Assembly (NCBI RefSeq): GCF_920984675.1
Contig: NZ_CAKLBV010000048.1
Span: 1 to 36,156, forward strand
DNA: 36,156 nt
From: Methylobacterium sp. Leaf118
GTDB taxonomy: Bacteria; Pseudomonadota; Alphaproteobacteria; Rhizobiales; Beijerinckiaceae
Direction: 5' to 3'
The notes below the pieces were generated by a model that was not told the DNA's origin, did no database searches, and was given only the letters and a program-made list of their open reading frames with translations. The position numbers were made by a program, and so were the translations under genes. Below are positions 1-6,376 of the stretch, piece after piece (positions within the stretch are counted from its first letter, which is position 1; every line of letters begins with the position of its first letter).

Positions 1-1037
1 CGGCCCGAGCCCGCGACCTCCCCGCGATCCGGCGGCGTCAGGGCGCGTCCGCGCATCACCAGGACGAGCAGGATCGGCGTCCCGACCAGGGCCGTGGCCA
101 CCGCGGTCGAGAGGCCCGCCGAGAGGCCGAGCCCTGCCACCGCCCCGTCGGCCGCGATCAGGAGGCCGCCGCCGATGACGGCCGAGAGCGCCACGACCGG
201 GCCGAGGCGGCGCTGGCCCGCCGCCCGCACAAGGTTCGGGGCGATGAGCCCGATGAAGCCGATTGGGCCCGCCACCGCCACCGCGAAGGCGGTGAGCGCG
301 GTCGCGCTCACCACGCCCGCGAGGCGCAAGGGGACCACGGCGACGCCGATGCCCGCGGCGGCGTCCTCGCCCAAGGCCAGGGCATCGAGGCCGCGCACCA
401 GAAATGGAATGGCGAGGAGCGGCGGCAGCAGCCACGGGGCGGCCTCGGCGAGGCCGTCGGCGCCGGATTGGTAGAGCGCGCCGCCGCTCCACAGGGCGAG
501 CCCGGCGATGTTCTGCTCGAACAGAGCGAGGGCGACGGTGACGGCGGCGCCGAGCAACAGGGCGCAGGCCCCTCCGGCCAGCAGAAGGCGCAGCGGCGGC
601 GCGCGCCAGCCCCCCGCCGCGGTGAGCGCCAGGGTCGCCGCGGCGAGGCCGCAGGCGAAGAGCAGTGGCGGGCCCGAGACGGCCGCGAGCGCCGGGATCG
701 TCAGTCCCAGGAGGACGCCGATCTGCGCGCCGGCGGTGACGCCGAGGAGATCGGGCGCGGCGAGCGGGTTGCGCGTCACCGCCTGGAGCAGGGCGCCGGC
801 CGCGCCGAAGGCCGCCCCCGCGGCGAGCCCGGCGAGCACCCGTGGCAGCCGCAATTCCCACAGCAGGAACCGGGCGGCCTCCGCCTCGACGGGGCCGGGG
901 GCGGTGGCGAGCGCCTGAAACGTCGGCCAGAGGCGGGCCAGGGCCACCAGAGCGGCGAGGCCAGCCGCCAGGATCCCGAGTCGCGCGGCGGGAGGGAACC
1001 CGGGCCGCGCCGGCAGGGCGGCGGCGAGCGCGGTCAC
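1..1037 (-). CDS. FecCD-family iron-siderophore ABC transporter permease (3' end off window)
   Basis: This is an inner-membrane permease for ferric-siderophore uptake. Reading the minus strand from a GTG at 1037 gives at least 345 residues in one open frame that passes the left edge, close to the usual 330-350 of the family. The N-terminal third carries the FecCD hallmark RLPRVLAGLAAGAAFGAAGA followed by LLQAVTRNPLAAPDLLGVTAGA. The C-terminal third has VAGPIGFIGLIAPNLVR, the canonical cytoplasmic coupling region. Many hydrophobic alanine/leucine-rich segments fit about ten transmembrane helices. The GTG start overlaps the TGA of the upstream ATPase gene (GTGA), so the two are translationally coupled. 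The family is certain from motifs; the substrate is inferred from the siderophore genes next door. The C terminus and any following gene are not visible. Confidence 0.9.
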   Translation of the reverse strand, partial: MTALAAALPARPGFPPAARLGILAAGLAALVALARLWPTFQALATAPGPVEAEAARFLLWELRLPRVLAGLAAGAAFGAAGALLQAVTRNPLAAPDLLGVTAGAQIGVLLGLTIPALAAVSGPPLLFACGLAAATLALTAAGGWRAPPLRLLLAGGACALLLGAAVTVALALFEQNIAGLALWSGGALYQSGADGLAEAAPWLLPPLLAIPFLVRGLDALALGEDAAAGIGVAVVPLRLAGVVSATALTAFAVAVAGPIGFIGLIAPNLVRAAGQRRLGPVVALSAVIGGGLLIAADGAVAGLGLSAGLSTAVATALVGTPILLVLVMRGRALTPPDRGEVAGSG

Positions 1038-1855
1038 GAGCGGACTTCGCGGGGCCGCCGCTGCGCCGGAGCGAAGGCGGGCACGCAGAGCGGGGCGGCG
1101 GAATCCGGATGGTCCAGGCGCCACATCTCGACGCCGTAGACTTCGGCGAGGGGCGCCGGCCGCAGCACCGTCTCGGGCGGACCGTCATGGCAGATGCGAC
1201 CCTCCCGCATCAGCAGCACCCGGTCGGCCAGCGCCGCCGCCTGATTGAGATCGTGCAGCACGCAGACGATGGTGATGCCGCGCGCGCGGTTGAGGGCTTT
1301 GAGCGCTGCGACCAGCTCGACCTGATGGCGCACGTCGAGCCAGGTGGTCGGCTCGTCGAGGAGCAGCACGCGGCATTGCTGGGCGAGCGCCATAGCGATC
1401 CAGGCGCGCTGGCGCTCGCCGCCGGAAAGCGCCGCCACTTCGCGCGCCGCGTGCGCGCGCAGGCCCGTGGCGTCGAGCGCGTCGAGGATGGCGGTGCGGT
1501 CGGCGCCCGACAGGCCGCCGATCAGCGGGCGGTGGGCATGGCGCCCATAGGCCGCCAGCTCGAACACGGTGAGCCCGGACGGCACCTCGTTGACCTGGGC
1601 CAGCATGGCGAGCGCCTGGGCGCGGGCGCGTCGCCGCAACCCGGCGAGCGGGCGCCCCTCGACGAGAACCTCGCCGCCCGCGAGGGGCTGCAACCCGGCC
1701 AGGGCGCGCAGCAGCGTCGACTTCCCGCAGCCGTTCGGCCCGCACAGGGCGGTGACGCCGCCGGCGGCGATCGCGACGTCGAGACCGTCGAGGACCCGCC
1801 GCGCCCCATAGGCGACGGCGAGGCCTCGGCCTTCGAGAACGGCCGCCCCGCTCAT
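1034..1855 (-). CDS. FecE/FepC-type siderophore ABC transporter ATP-binding protein
   Basis: This ATPase of 273 residues would energise the overlapping FecCD permease. Visible motifs are Walker A GPNGCGKST (about residues 39-47), signature LSGGERQR (143-150), Walker B RVLLLDEP (162-169) and the switch histidine in VLHDLNQ (H201). The length and the HDLNQAAALADRVLLM block are typical of FepC/FecE/BtuD importers. I chose the ATG at 1855 because the conserved domain begins right after it (MSGAAVLEGRGLAVAYG); the frame is open further upstream but would run into the preceding gene, whose stop lies 11 bases before this start. Gene order SyrP-like - ATPase - permease suggests one transcript. The importer class is sure; the ferric-siderophore substrate is inferred from context. 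Confidence 0.92.
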   Translation of the reverse strand: MSGAAVLEGRGLAVAYGARRVLDGLDVAIAAGGVTALCGPNGCGKSTLLRALAGLQPLAGGEVLVEGRPLAGLRRRARAQALAMLAQVNEVPSGLTVFELAAYGRHAHRPLIGGLSGADRTAILDALDATGLRAHAAREVAALSGGERQRAWIAMALAQQCRVLLLDEPTTWLDVRHQVELVAALKALNRARGITIVCVLHDLNQAAALADRVLLMREGRICHDGPPETVLRPAPLAEVYGVEMWRLDHPDSAAPLCVPAFAPAQRRPREVRS

Positions 1856-1865
1856 GCCCGCCGGC

Positions 1866-2804
1866 TCATGCGGCACGCGTCGTCCCGTGCGCCTCGGCCA
1901 TGGCGACGACGACCTTACGGGGGCCCGCATAGGGCTCGCGCCCGTGCATGATCAGCATGTTGTCGAGCATCAGGACATCGCCGGCCTGCCAGGGGAAGGT
2001 CACCGTTTCGGCCGCCAGCACGGCGCGCACGGCGTCGAGCTCTTCGTCCGGGATCGGGCTCCCGTCGCCGAAATACACGTTGCGGGGGAGTTCGTCCTCC
2101 CCCACCGTGTCGAGGAGGACCTCGCGCTCCACCGCGTCCAGGGCGGAGACGTGGAACAGGTGGGCCTGGTTGAACCACACGTCCTCGCCGGTGCGGGGAT
2201 GCCGAGCCACCGCCTGGCAGAGCTGGCTCGTGCGCAGCTCGCCGTCCTCCTTCCAGGTGAAGTCGATGGCATGGTCGCGGCAATAGGCTTCCACGGCGCC
2301 GCGGTCCTCGGTGTTGAACACCTTGCTCCACGGCAGATCGAGGCCGTTGCCGAAGTTGCGCACGTAGCGCAGGCCCCTCTGCGCGAACCGGTCCCGCAGG
2401 GCCGGATCGAGCCCGCGGTGGATCGCGCGGCTGTCGGCGAGCGGGGTCGCGCCGCCCTCCGGCGCGGCGGTGACGCAGTGGAACCAGATCCGCAACGGCC
2501 AGTCGCGGGTGTAGGATTGCTCGTTGTGGAGTGGGATCTCCCGGTGGGCCGGGTACTCGGTCGAGGAATAGACCCCGCCTTCGACCTTGCTGCGCGGCGT
2601 CGAGCCGAATTCGTAGGACAGGAGCGGATGGCCGAAGCCCGCCGCGAAGCCGCGGAACGCTTCGACGCTCGCGACCGTGTAGCCGCGCAGCAGCACGCCG
2701 CCGGCCGTGCCGAGCGCGTCGGCGATCTCGGACCCGCGATCTTCGATCACGGCGCTCAGCGGACCCGTGCCTTCGAGCACGACGGGAAGGGCGGACGCGG
2801 ACAT
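1866..2804 (-). CDS. SyrP-like TauD/TfdA-family Fe(II)/2-oxoglutarate dioxygenase
   Basis: This 312-residue non-haem iron oxygenase belongs to the TauD/TfdA fold. The metal triad is visible: H93 and E95 in PLHNEQSY and the distal H287 in LIMHGREPY, with R296 (GPRK) placed to bind 2-oxoglutarate. The second metal ligand is Glu rather than Asp, as in the SyrP branch that hydroxylates amino acids on NRPS carrier proteins; in siderophore clusters such enzymes often make beta-hydroxy-aspartate, an iron ligand. The start at 2804 (MSASALPVV) is chosen because upstream in-frame sequence is the repeat-rich spacer after mbtH. It lies between an MbtH-like gene and an iron-siderophore importer, supporting a tailoring role in siderophore assembly. 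The substrate is an inference; a free small-molecule dioxygenase remains possible. Confidence 0.85.
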   Translation of the reverse strand: MSASALPVVLEGTGPLSAVIEDRGSEIADALGTAGGVLLRGYTVASVEAFRGFAAGFGHPLLSYEFGSTPRSKVEGGVYSSTEYPAHREIPLHNEQSYTRDWPLRIWFHCVTAAPEGGATPLADSRAIHRGLDPALRDRFAQRGLRYVRNFGNGLDLPWSKVFNTEDRGAVEAYCRDHAIDFTWKEDGELRTSQLCQAVARHPRTGEDVWFNQAHLFHVSALDAVEREVLLDTVGEDELPRNVYFGDGSPIPDEELDAVRAVLAAETVTFPWQAGDVLMLDNMLIMHGREPYAGPRKVVVAMAEAHGTTRAA

Positions 2805-2861
2805 GGGCAGCCTCAGCGGTTGCGATGATGGGGCGGGGAGACGGAGGGGCGCGGTGTCATA

Positions 2862-2969
2862 CCCAATCCGGTTGATCCCTTCGGGATGGCGGATTTGGGC
2901 TTCGCTCAAACGCCGCGCGGGCTTGCCTGATCCGGGCTCCGCTTTGATCAAGCAGAGCCCGGATCAGGC
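2862..2969. repeat. Composite palindromic element (two hairpins) overlapping the mbtH stop
   Basis: Two adjacent dyads are visible. The first, 2862-2899, pairs CCCAATCCG... with ...CGGATTTGGG around a GATCCC-TTC-GGGAT core, with bulges. The second is a perfect 15-bp inverted repeat, GCCTGATCCGGGCTC at 2925-2939 with its complement at 2955-2969, containing a nested GCTT/AAGC stem and a 5-base loop. No T-tract follows, so it is not a classical terminator. It resembles REP-like intergenic palindromes. The right arm includes the TGA of the MbtH-like gene (2964-2966). Other copies would lie outside the window; none was seen inside. Confidence 0.7.
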
Positions 2970-3176
2970 GGCCGGCCCGTCCATGGCCTCGCGCAGGCTG
3001 CGGGGACGCATGTCGGTCCAGACGGACTCGACGTGGGCGAGGCAGGCGGCCTTGTCGCCGCTGACCCCGACCCGGCGCCACCCCTCGGGCACCGGCTTGA
3101 AGTCGGGCCAGATCGAGTACTGTTCCTCGTCGTTCACCACGACGTGGAACAGGATGTCGTCCCTGTCGAAGCTCAA
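2964..3176 (-). CDS. MbtH-like protein (NRPS adenylation-domain partner)
   Basis: This 70-residue protein has the full MbtH signature: VVVNDEEQYSIWP, then PVPEGWRRVG, then CLAHVESVWTDMRPRSLRE. MbtH-like proteins bind adenylation domains of nonribosomal peptide synthetases and are needed for folding or activity of many of them. The start is a TTG at 3176, preceded by GGGAGAG about six bases upstream; no ATG fits the family N terminus better. No NRPS gene is in the window, so the partner must be beyond the left edge or elsewhere. The gene is first in a minus-strand run with the SyrP-like oxygenase and the importer, and is divergent from the siderophore-interacting protein. Its last codons lie in a palindromic element. 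Confidence 0.93.
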   Translation of the reverse strand: MSFDRDDILFHVVVNDEEQYSIWPDFKPVPEGWRRVGVSGDKAACLAHVESVWTDMRPRSLREAMDGPAA

Positions 3177-3366
3177 CGGATCTCTCCCTGATGCGCCGCC
3201 GCGCCGCCGGCAGACGGACTCGCAGGGCGGTTCGGGGTGGGGACGAATGGCGCCCGGGGAAATTTAGCGCGCCGGACCCGCACCGATGAATTCCGTTGGG
3301 CTGTCAGTTTAGAACAAGTATCATCAAGCGCTGTGGCAATCATTCGGCCGGCGACCGGGTCCTGTA

Positions 3367-3395
3367 TTGACGATCGACCGCTGCCGGCGTCTAAC
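3367..3395 (+). promoter_or_regulatory. Candidate sigma70-type promoter of the siderophore-interacting protein
   Basis: TTGACG (3367-3372), a 17-base spacer and TCTAAC (3390-3395) lie 17 bases before the ATG at 3413. The -35 is near-consensus, the -10 only fair. The implied leader is about 10 bases. The 236-bp divergent spacer (3177-3412) also contains a TTTAGAA half site near 3312. Confidence 0.4.
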
Positions 3396-3412
3396 ACCGG
3401 CCCTCCGCTCCG

Positions 3413-4495
3413 ATGAGCGTCAGTCGAGAATCCCGATCCGCCATGCTGATCTCCGAAGCGACGGTTGCGCTCGCCGACCCCGAGCGCGTCGCCGCCGATC
3501 TGATCGATCACATGACCACCCACGACGTCGCCCATGATCGGCACGGGGCCCGCATCATCGTCCATCTCGGGGTCGGCACCGGCATCCTGGAGCCCGTGAA
3601 CGGCAGGCTGCGGGTCCGGGTCGAAGCCGAAGACGAGGGCGGGCTCGAGATGCTGCGCTCGGTCATCGCCTCGAACATCATCGACTTCGCCGAGGGCGAG
3701 ACCCCGGCCATCGTCTGGTCGGGCTACGATCCGACCAGCGCGACCTTCTCGAACTTCCGCGAGATGCGGCTTCTCTCCTCGGTCGCGCTGACGCCGCGGA
3801 TGCGCCGTCTCACCTTCACCGGCCGCGACCTCGGTCGCTTCGCCTCGGCGGACGACCTGCATGTGCGGCTCTACCTGCCGCCGCCCGGCCTGGAGCGGCC
3901 CGAATGGCCCCGGCCCGGTCCGGACGGGCGCACGCTGTGGCCGGAGGCGGAGCGGCGCCCGGCCGTGCGCTACTACACGGTCCGCCGGGCCGCGGCCGAG
4001 CAGGTCGAGATCGACTTCGTGCTCCATGACGCGCCGGGGCCGGGGGCGCAGTTCGCCCTCACCGCCGAGCCCGGCACGCTCTGCGGCCTGGCCGGCCCCC
4101 TCGGCCGCGCCGCGCCGCCTGCCGCCTGGACCCTTCTCGCCGGCGACGAGACCGCGCTCCCCGCCATCGCCCGGATGCTCGAGGCCCTGCCGGCGGAGGC
4201 GCGGGGCGAGGTGCTTCTGGAGATGGACGAGGCGGAGGCGGCCTATCCCCTGTCCCCGCCGGAGGGCGTGCGGGTGCGCCGGCTGCGCCCTGCCGGCACC
4301 GGGGCCGCGAGCCCCCTGGTCGCGGCTTTGCGCGATCTCGACTGGCCGGACACGCCGGATCTGTTCGTCTGGGCCGGGTGCGAGTTCGCGGTGGCCCGCA
4401 CGCTGCGGCGGCATCTGCGCGCCGAGCGCCGCCTCGACCGCGACCGCCACCTCGTGGTCGGCTACTGGGAGCGGGGGCAGGCGACGCGGAGCTAG
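3413..4495 (+). CDS. Siderophore-interacting FAD protein with N-terminal DUF2218 domain
   Basis: This 360-residue cytoplasmic flavoprotein is expected to release iron from imported ferric-siderophore by reduction (ViuB/YqjH family). Residues about 10-105 form a DUF2218-type domain (VAADLIDHMTTHDV, LRVRVEAEDEGGLEMLRSVI). An FAD-binding barrel follows from about 115, with RMRRLTFTGRDL and the flavin motif VRYYTVRR (185-192). The C-terminal SIP domain starts near LLAGDETALPAIARML (241-256) and ends with HLVVGYWERGQA, the usual family finish. DUF2218-SIP fusions are common in proteobacteria. An alternative ATG at 3443 would remove ten residues; neither has a clear ribosome site. It is divergent from the mbtH-importer genes, consistent with shared iron control. 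Confidence 0.92.
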   Translation: MSVSRESRSAMLISEATVALADPERVAADLIDHMTTHDVAHDRHGARIIVHLGVGTGILEPVNGRLRVRVEAEDEGGLEMLRSVIASNIIDFAEGETPAIVWSGYDPTSATFSNFREMRLLSSVALTPRMRRLTFTGRDLGRFASADDLHVRLYLPPPGLERPEWPRPGPDGRTLWPEAERRPAVRYYTVRRAAAEQVEIDFVLHDAPGPGAQFALTAEPGTLCGLAGPLGRAAPPAAWTLLAGDETALPAIARMLEALPAEARGEVLLEMDEAEAAYPLSPPEGVRVRRLRPAGTGAASPLVAALRDLDWPDTPDLFVWAGCEFAVARTLRRHLRAERRLDRDRHLVVGYWERGQATRS

Positions 4496-4600
4496 GGATC
4501 CCCCGGGGATCGCATCCGGGACGTTTCTCTCTGACCTTGCGACGCGTCCGTGTTTCCCGCCCGCCGGCGGCCACCGCTCGCCACCACCTTCGGACGAGCG

Positions 4601-5233
4601 TCAGCGCCGGCTCTCGGTCGCCATGCGCAGGGCCAGCGCCGCCAGCACCGTCCCCATGACCCAGCGCTGCGCCGTCAGCCACACGGGGCGCCTCGCCAGG
4701 AAGGCGGCCACGGAGCCCGCCGCGAGGACGATCCCGACATTGACCGCGAGGCTCACCGCGATCTGAACCCCGCCGAGGATCAGGGACTGAGCCAGCACCC
4801 CGCCCCGCTCCGGCGCGATGAAGTGCGGCAGGAGCGAGAGGTACATCACCGCGATCTTCGGGTTCAGCAGGTTCGTGAGCAGCCCCATCGCGAAAAGCCG
4901 TCGCGGCCCGTCCGGGGCGAGCGGCCCCGTCTCGAAGGGCGAGCGCCCACCGGGACGCAACGCCTGCCAGGCCAAGACCAGCAGGTAGGCCGCCCCCGCC
5001 AGGCGCAGGGTGTCGTAGGCGAAGGGCACCGCGACGAGGAGCGCGGTGATCCCGAACGCCGCGCACAGGAGATAGACCAGGAAGCCCGCCGCCACGCCCG
5101 CGAGCGACACCAGCCCGGCGGCCCGCCCCTGCGCGATGGAGCGCGAGACGAGGTAGGCCATGTTCGGGCCGGGCGTCAGCACCAGGCCGAGCGACACCAG
5201 CGCGAAGGCGGCGAGGTGCGCGGCGTCGGGCAT
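4601..5233 (-). CDS. LysE/RhtB-family amino-acid exporter
   Basis: This 210-residue inner-membrane protein has about six hydrophobic helices and the family's conserved early motif LVLTPGPNMAYLVSRSI (about residues 17-33). A second family motif, GLLTNLLNPKIAVMYLSLLP, lies near the middle. Members export amino acids such as homoserine, threonine, lysine or arginine; the substrate here cannot be told from sequence. The ATG at 5233 lies 8 bases after the stop of the substrate-binding protein gene, so the two are probably co-transcribed. It converges with the siderophore-interacting protein gene across a 105-base gap containing the short palindrome GATCCCCCGGGGATC at 4497. Confidence 0.9.
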   Translation of the reverse strand: MPDAAHLAAFALVSLGLVLTPGPNMAYLVSRSIAQGRAAGLVSLAGVAAGFLVYLLCAAFGITALLVAVPFAYDTLRLAGAAYLLVLAWQALRPGGRSPFETGPLAPDGPRRLFAMGLLTNLLNPKIAVMYLSLLPHFIAPERGGVLAQSLILGGVQIAVSLAVNVGIVLAAGSVAAFLARRPVWLTAQRWVMGTVLAALALRMATESRR

Positions 5234-5241
5234 CGGCGGCG

Positions 5242-6213
5242 TCAGCGCGTCGGCGCCGGGTTGAACTGCGGGTCGAGCAAGCCGTCCACCGCCGCGGCGA
5301 CATCGGTGCCGGCGGGGATGACGCCGGCCTGTTGCAGGGCGAGGCCCGCTGCGCGGATGCTGTCGGCCTGCGCCGGGCCGATCGCCGGCTGGGACAGATC
5401 CGTGCGCTCGATCTGCTTGGCGATGACCGCCTCGGGGAGCTTCGTCGCGTTCACGAGGGCGCTCTTGAGGGCGTCCGGATGGGCGACGGCGAAGGTCCGG
5501 GCCTGCTCATAGGCGGCGATGACGGTCTTCACCAGGTCCGGGTGCTCCTTGAGGAAGGCCTCGCGCACGTCGAGCACGCCCCAGGTGTTGGCGCTCGCAT
5601 CCCGGTGGAACAGCACGGCGCCGCCCTCGACCTCCGAGGCCGCCATCATCGGATCGAGGCCGGCCCAGGCGTCCACGTCGCCGCGCTCCAGCGCCGTGCG
5701 TCCGTCCGGGTGCTGGAGCAGGACGAGCTTGGCGTCCTTCTCGGTCAGGCCCGCCGCCTGGAGCGCGCGGATCAGGAAGATGTGCGGATCGGTGCCGCGG
5801 GTCACCGCCACGCGCTTGCCCTTAAGGTCGGCGGGCCCGGTAATGCCGGTGTCCTTGCGGGTGACGAGCGCGGTCCATTCGGGGCGGGAATATGCGTAGA
5901 CGACCTTGACCGGGTTGCCGTTGATCCGCGCCAGAAGGGCCGCCGCGCCCGCCGAGGAGCCGACATCGATGGCGCCGCCGTTGAGGAATTCCAGCGCCTT
6001 GTTGGAGCCGAGCGACTGCGTCCAGCGCACCTTGATGCCGCGCGGCTTCAGCGCCTCCTCGAGGAAGCCCTTCTCCTTCAGGACCAGGCTGACCGGATTG
6101 TAGGTCGCCCAGTCGAGCCGGATCTCGGCCGGGTCCGCCGCCCGCGCACCGGGAGCCGCCCACAGGCAGAGCGCGCCCGCGAGCGCGGACAGAAGGGTGC
6201 GGCGGTGGGGCAT
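5242..6213 (-). CDS. SsuA/TauA/NrtA-like ABC transporter periplasmic binding protein
   Basis: This 323-residue secreted binding protein has a signal peptide at residues 1-25 (arginines, then LLSALAGALCLWAAPGARA, cleavage before ADPAEI). The mature part begins with the family pattern IRLDWATYNPVSLVLKEKGF and continues with GGAIDVGSSAGAAALLARIN, RPEWTALVTRKDTGI and DLKGKRVAVTRGTDPHIFL. Its closest family feel is aliphatic-sulfonate binding protein SsuA, but taurine or nitrate proteins share the fold. No ATPase or permease is adjacent; a matching pair lies at 27.6-29.2 kb. The ATG at 6213 is preceded by a candidate promoter, TTGACG-16-TTTAGC. The downstream LysE gene follows within 8 bases. Confidence 0.88.
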   Translation of the reverse strand: MPHRRTLLSALAGALCLWAAPGARAADPAEIRLDWATYNPVSLVLKEKGFLEEALKPRGIKVRWTQSLGSNKALEFLNGGAIDVGSSAGAAALLARINGNPVKVVYAYSRPEWTALVTRKDTGITGPADLKGKRVAVTRGTDPHIFLIRALQAAGLTEKDAKLVLLQHPDGRTALERGDVDAWAGLDPMMAASEVEGGAVLFHRDASANTWGVLDVREAFLKEHPDLVKTVIAAYEQARTFAVAHPDALKSALVNATKLPEAVIAKQIERTDLSQPAIGPAQADSIRAAGLALQQAGVIPAGTDVAAAVDGLLDPQFNPAPTR

Positions 6214-6266
6214 GCGGCTGTCTCCCTGGGACGTCGGGCCGGCTTCCGCCGGACGCTTGCCGAAGG

Positions 6267-6294
6267 GCTAAATCAGCGTCGTTCGTTTCGTCAA
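6267..6294 (-). promoter_or_regulatory. Candidate promoter of the binding-protein gene
   Basis: On the minus strand TTGACG (6294-6289) and TTTAGC (6272-6267) are separated by 16 bases, about 53 bases before the ATG at 6213. The surrounding 6260-6320 stretch is A+T-rich for this genome, as expected for a promoter. The glnD promoter should lie in the same divergent spacer, but I see no clear pair for it. Confidence 0.35.
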
Positions 6295-6376
6295 ACAAAA
6301 AATTCGCGAAAGAGAACGGCTCGGTCGCCCATAACCGGCCGCTGCCCAAACCGACGCAACATGCTACGGGACGGCC

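Noticed and set aside
3308..3330. TTTAGAA half site, possible Irr/ICE-type iron box in the mbtH-SIP spacer
   Set aside because: Only the left half fits; the expected TTCTAAA arm matches three of seven bases. An iron-responsive site is likely somewhere here but I cannot point to it.
4497..4511. Palindrome GATCCCCCGGGGATC after the SIP gene as a terminator
   Set aside because: There is no room for a loop and no T-tract follows directly; it is likely a chance restriction-type palindrome.
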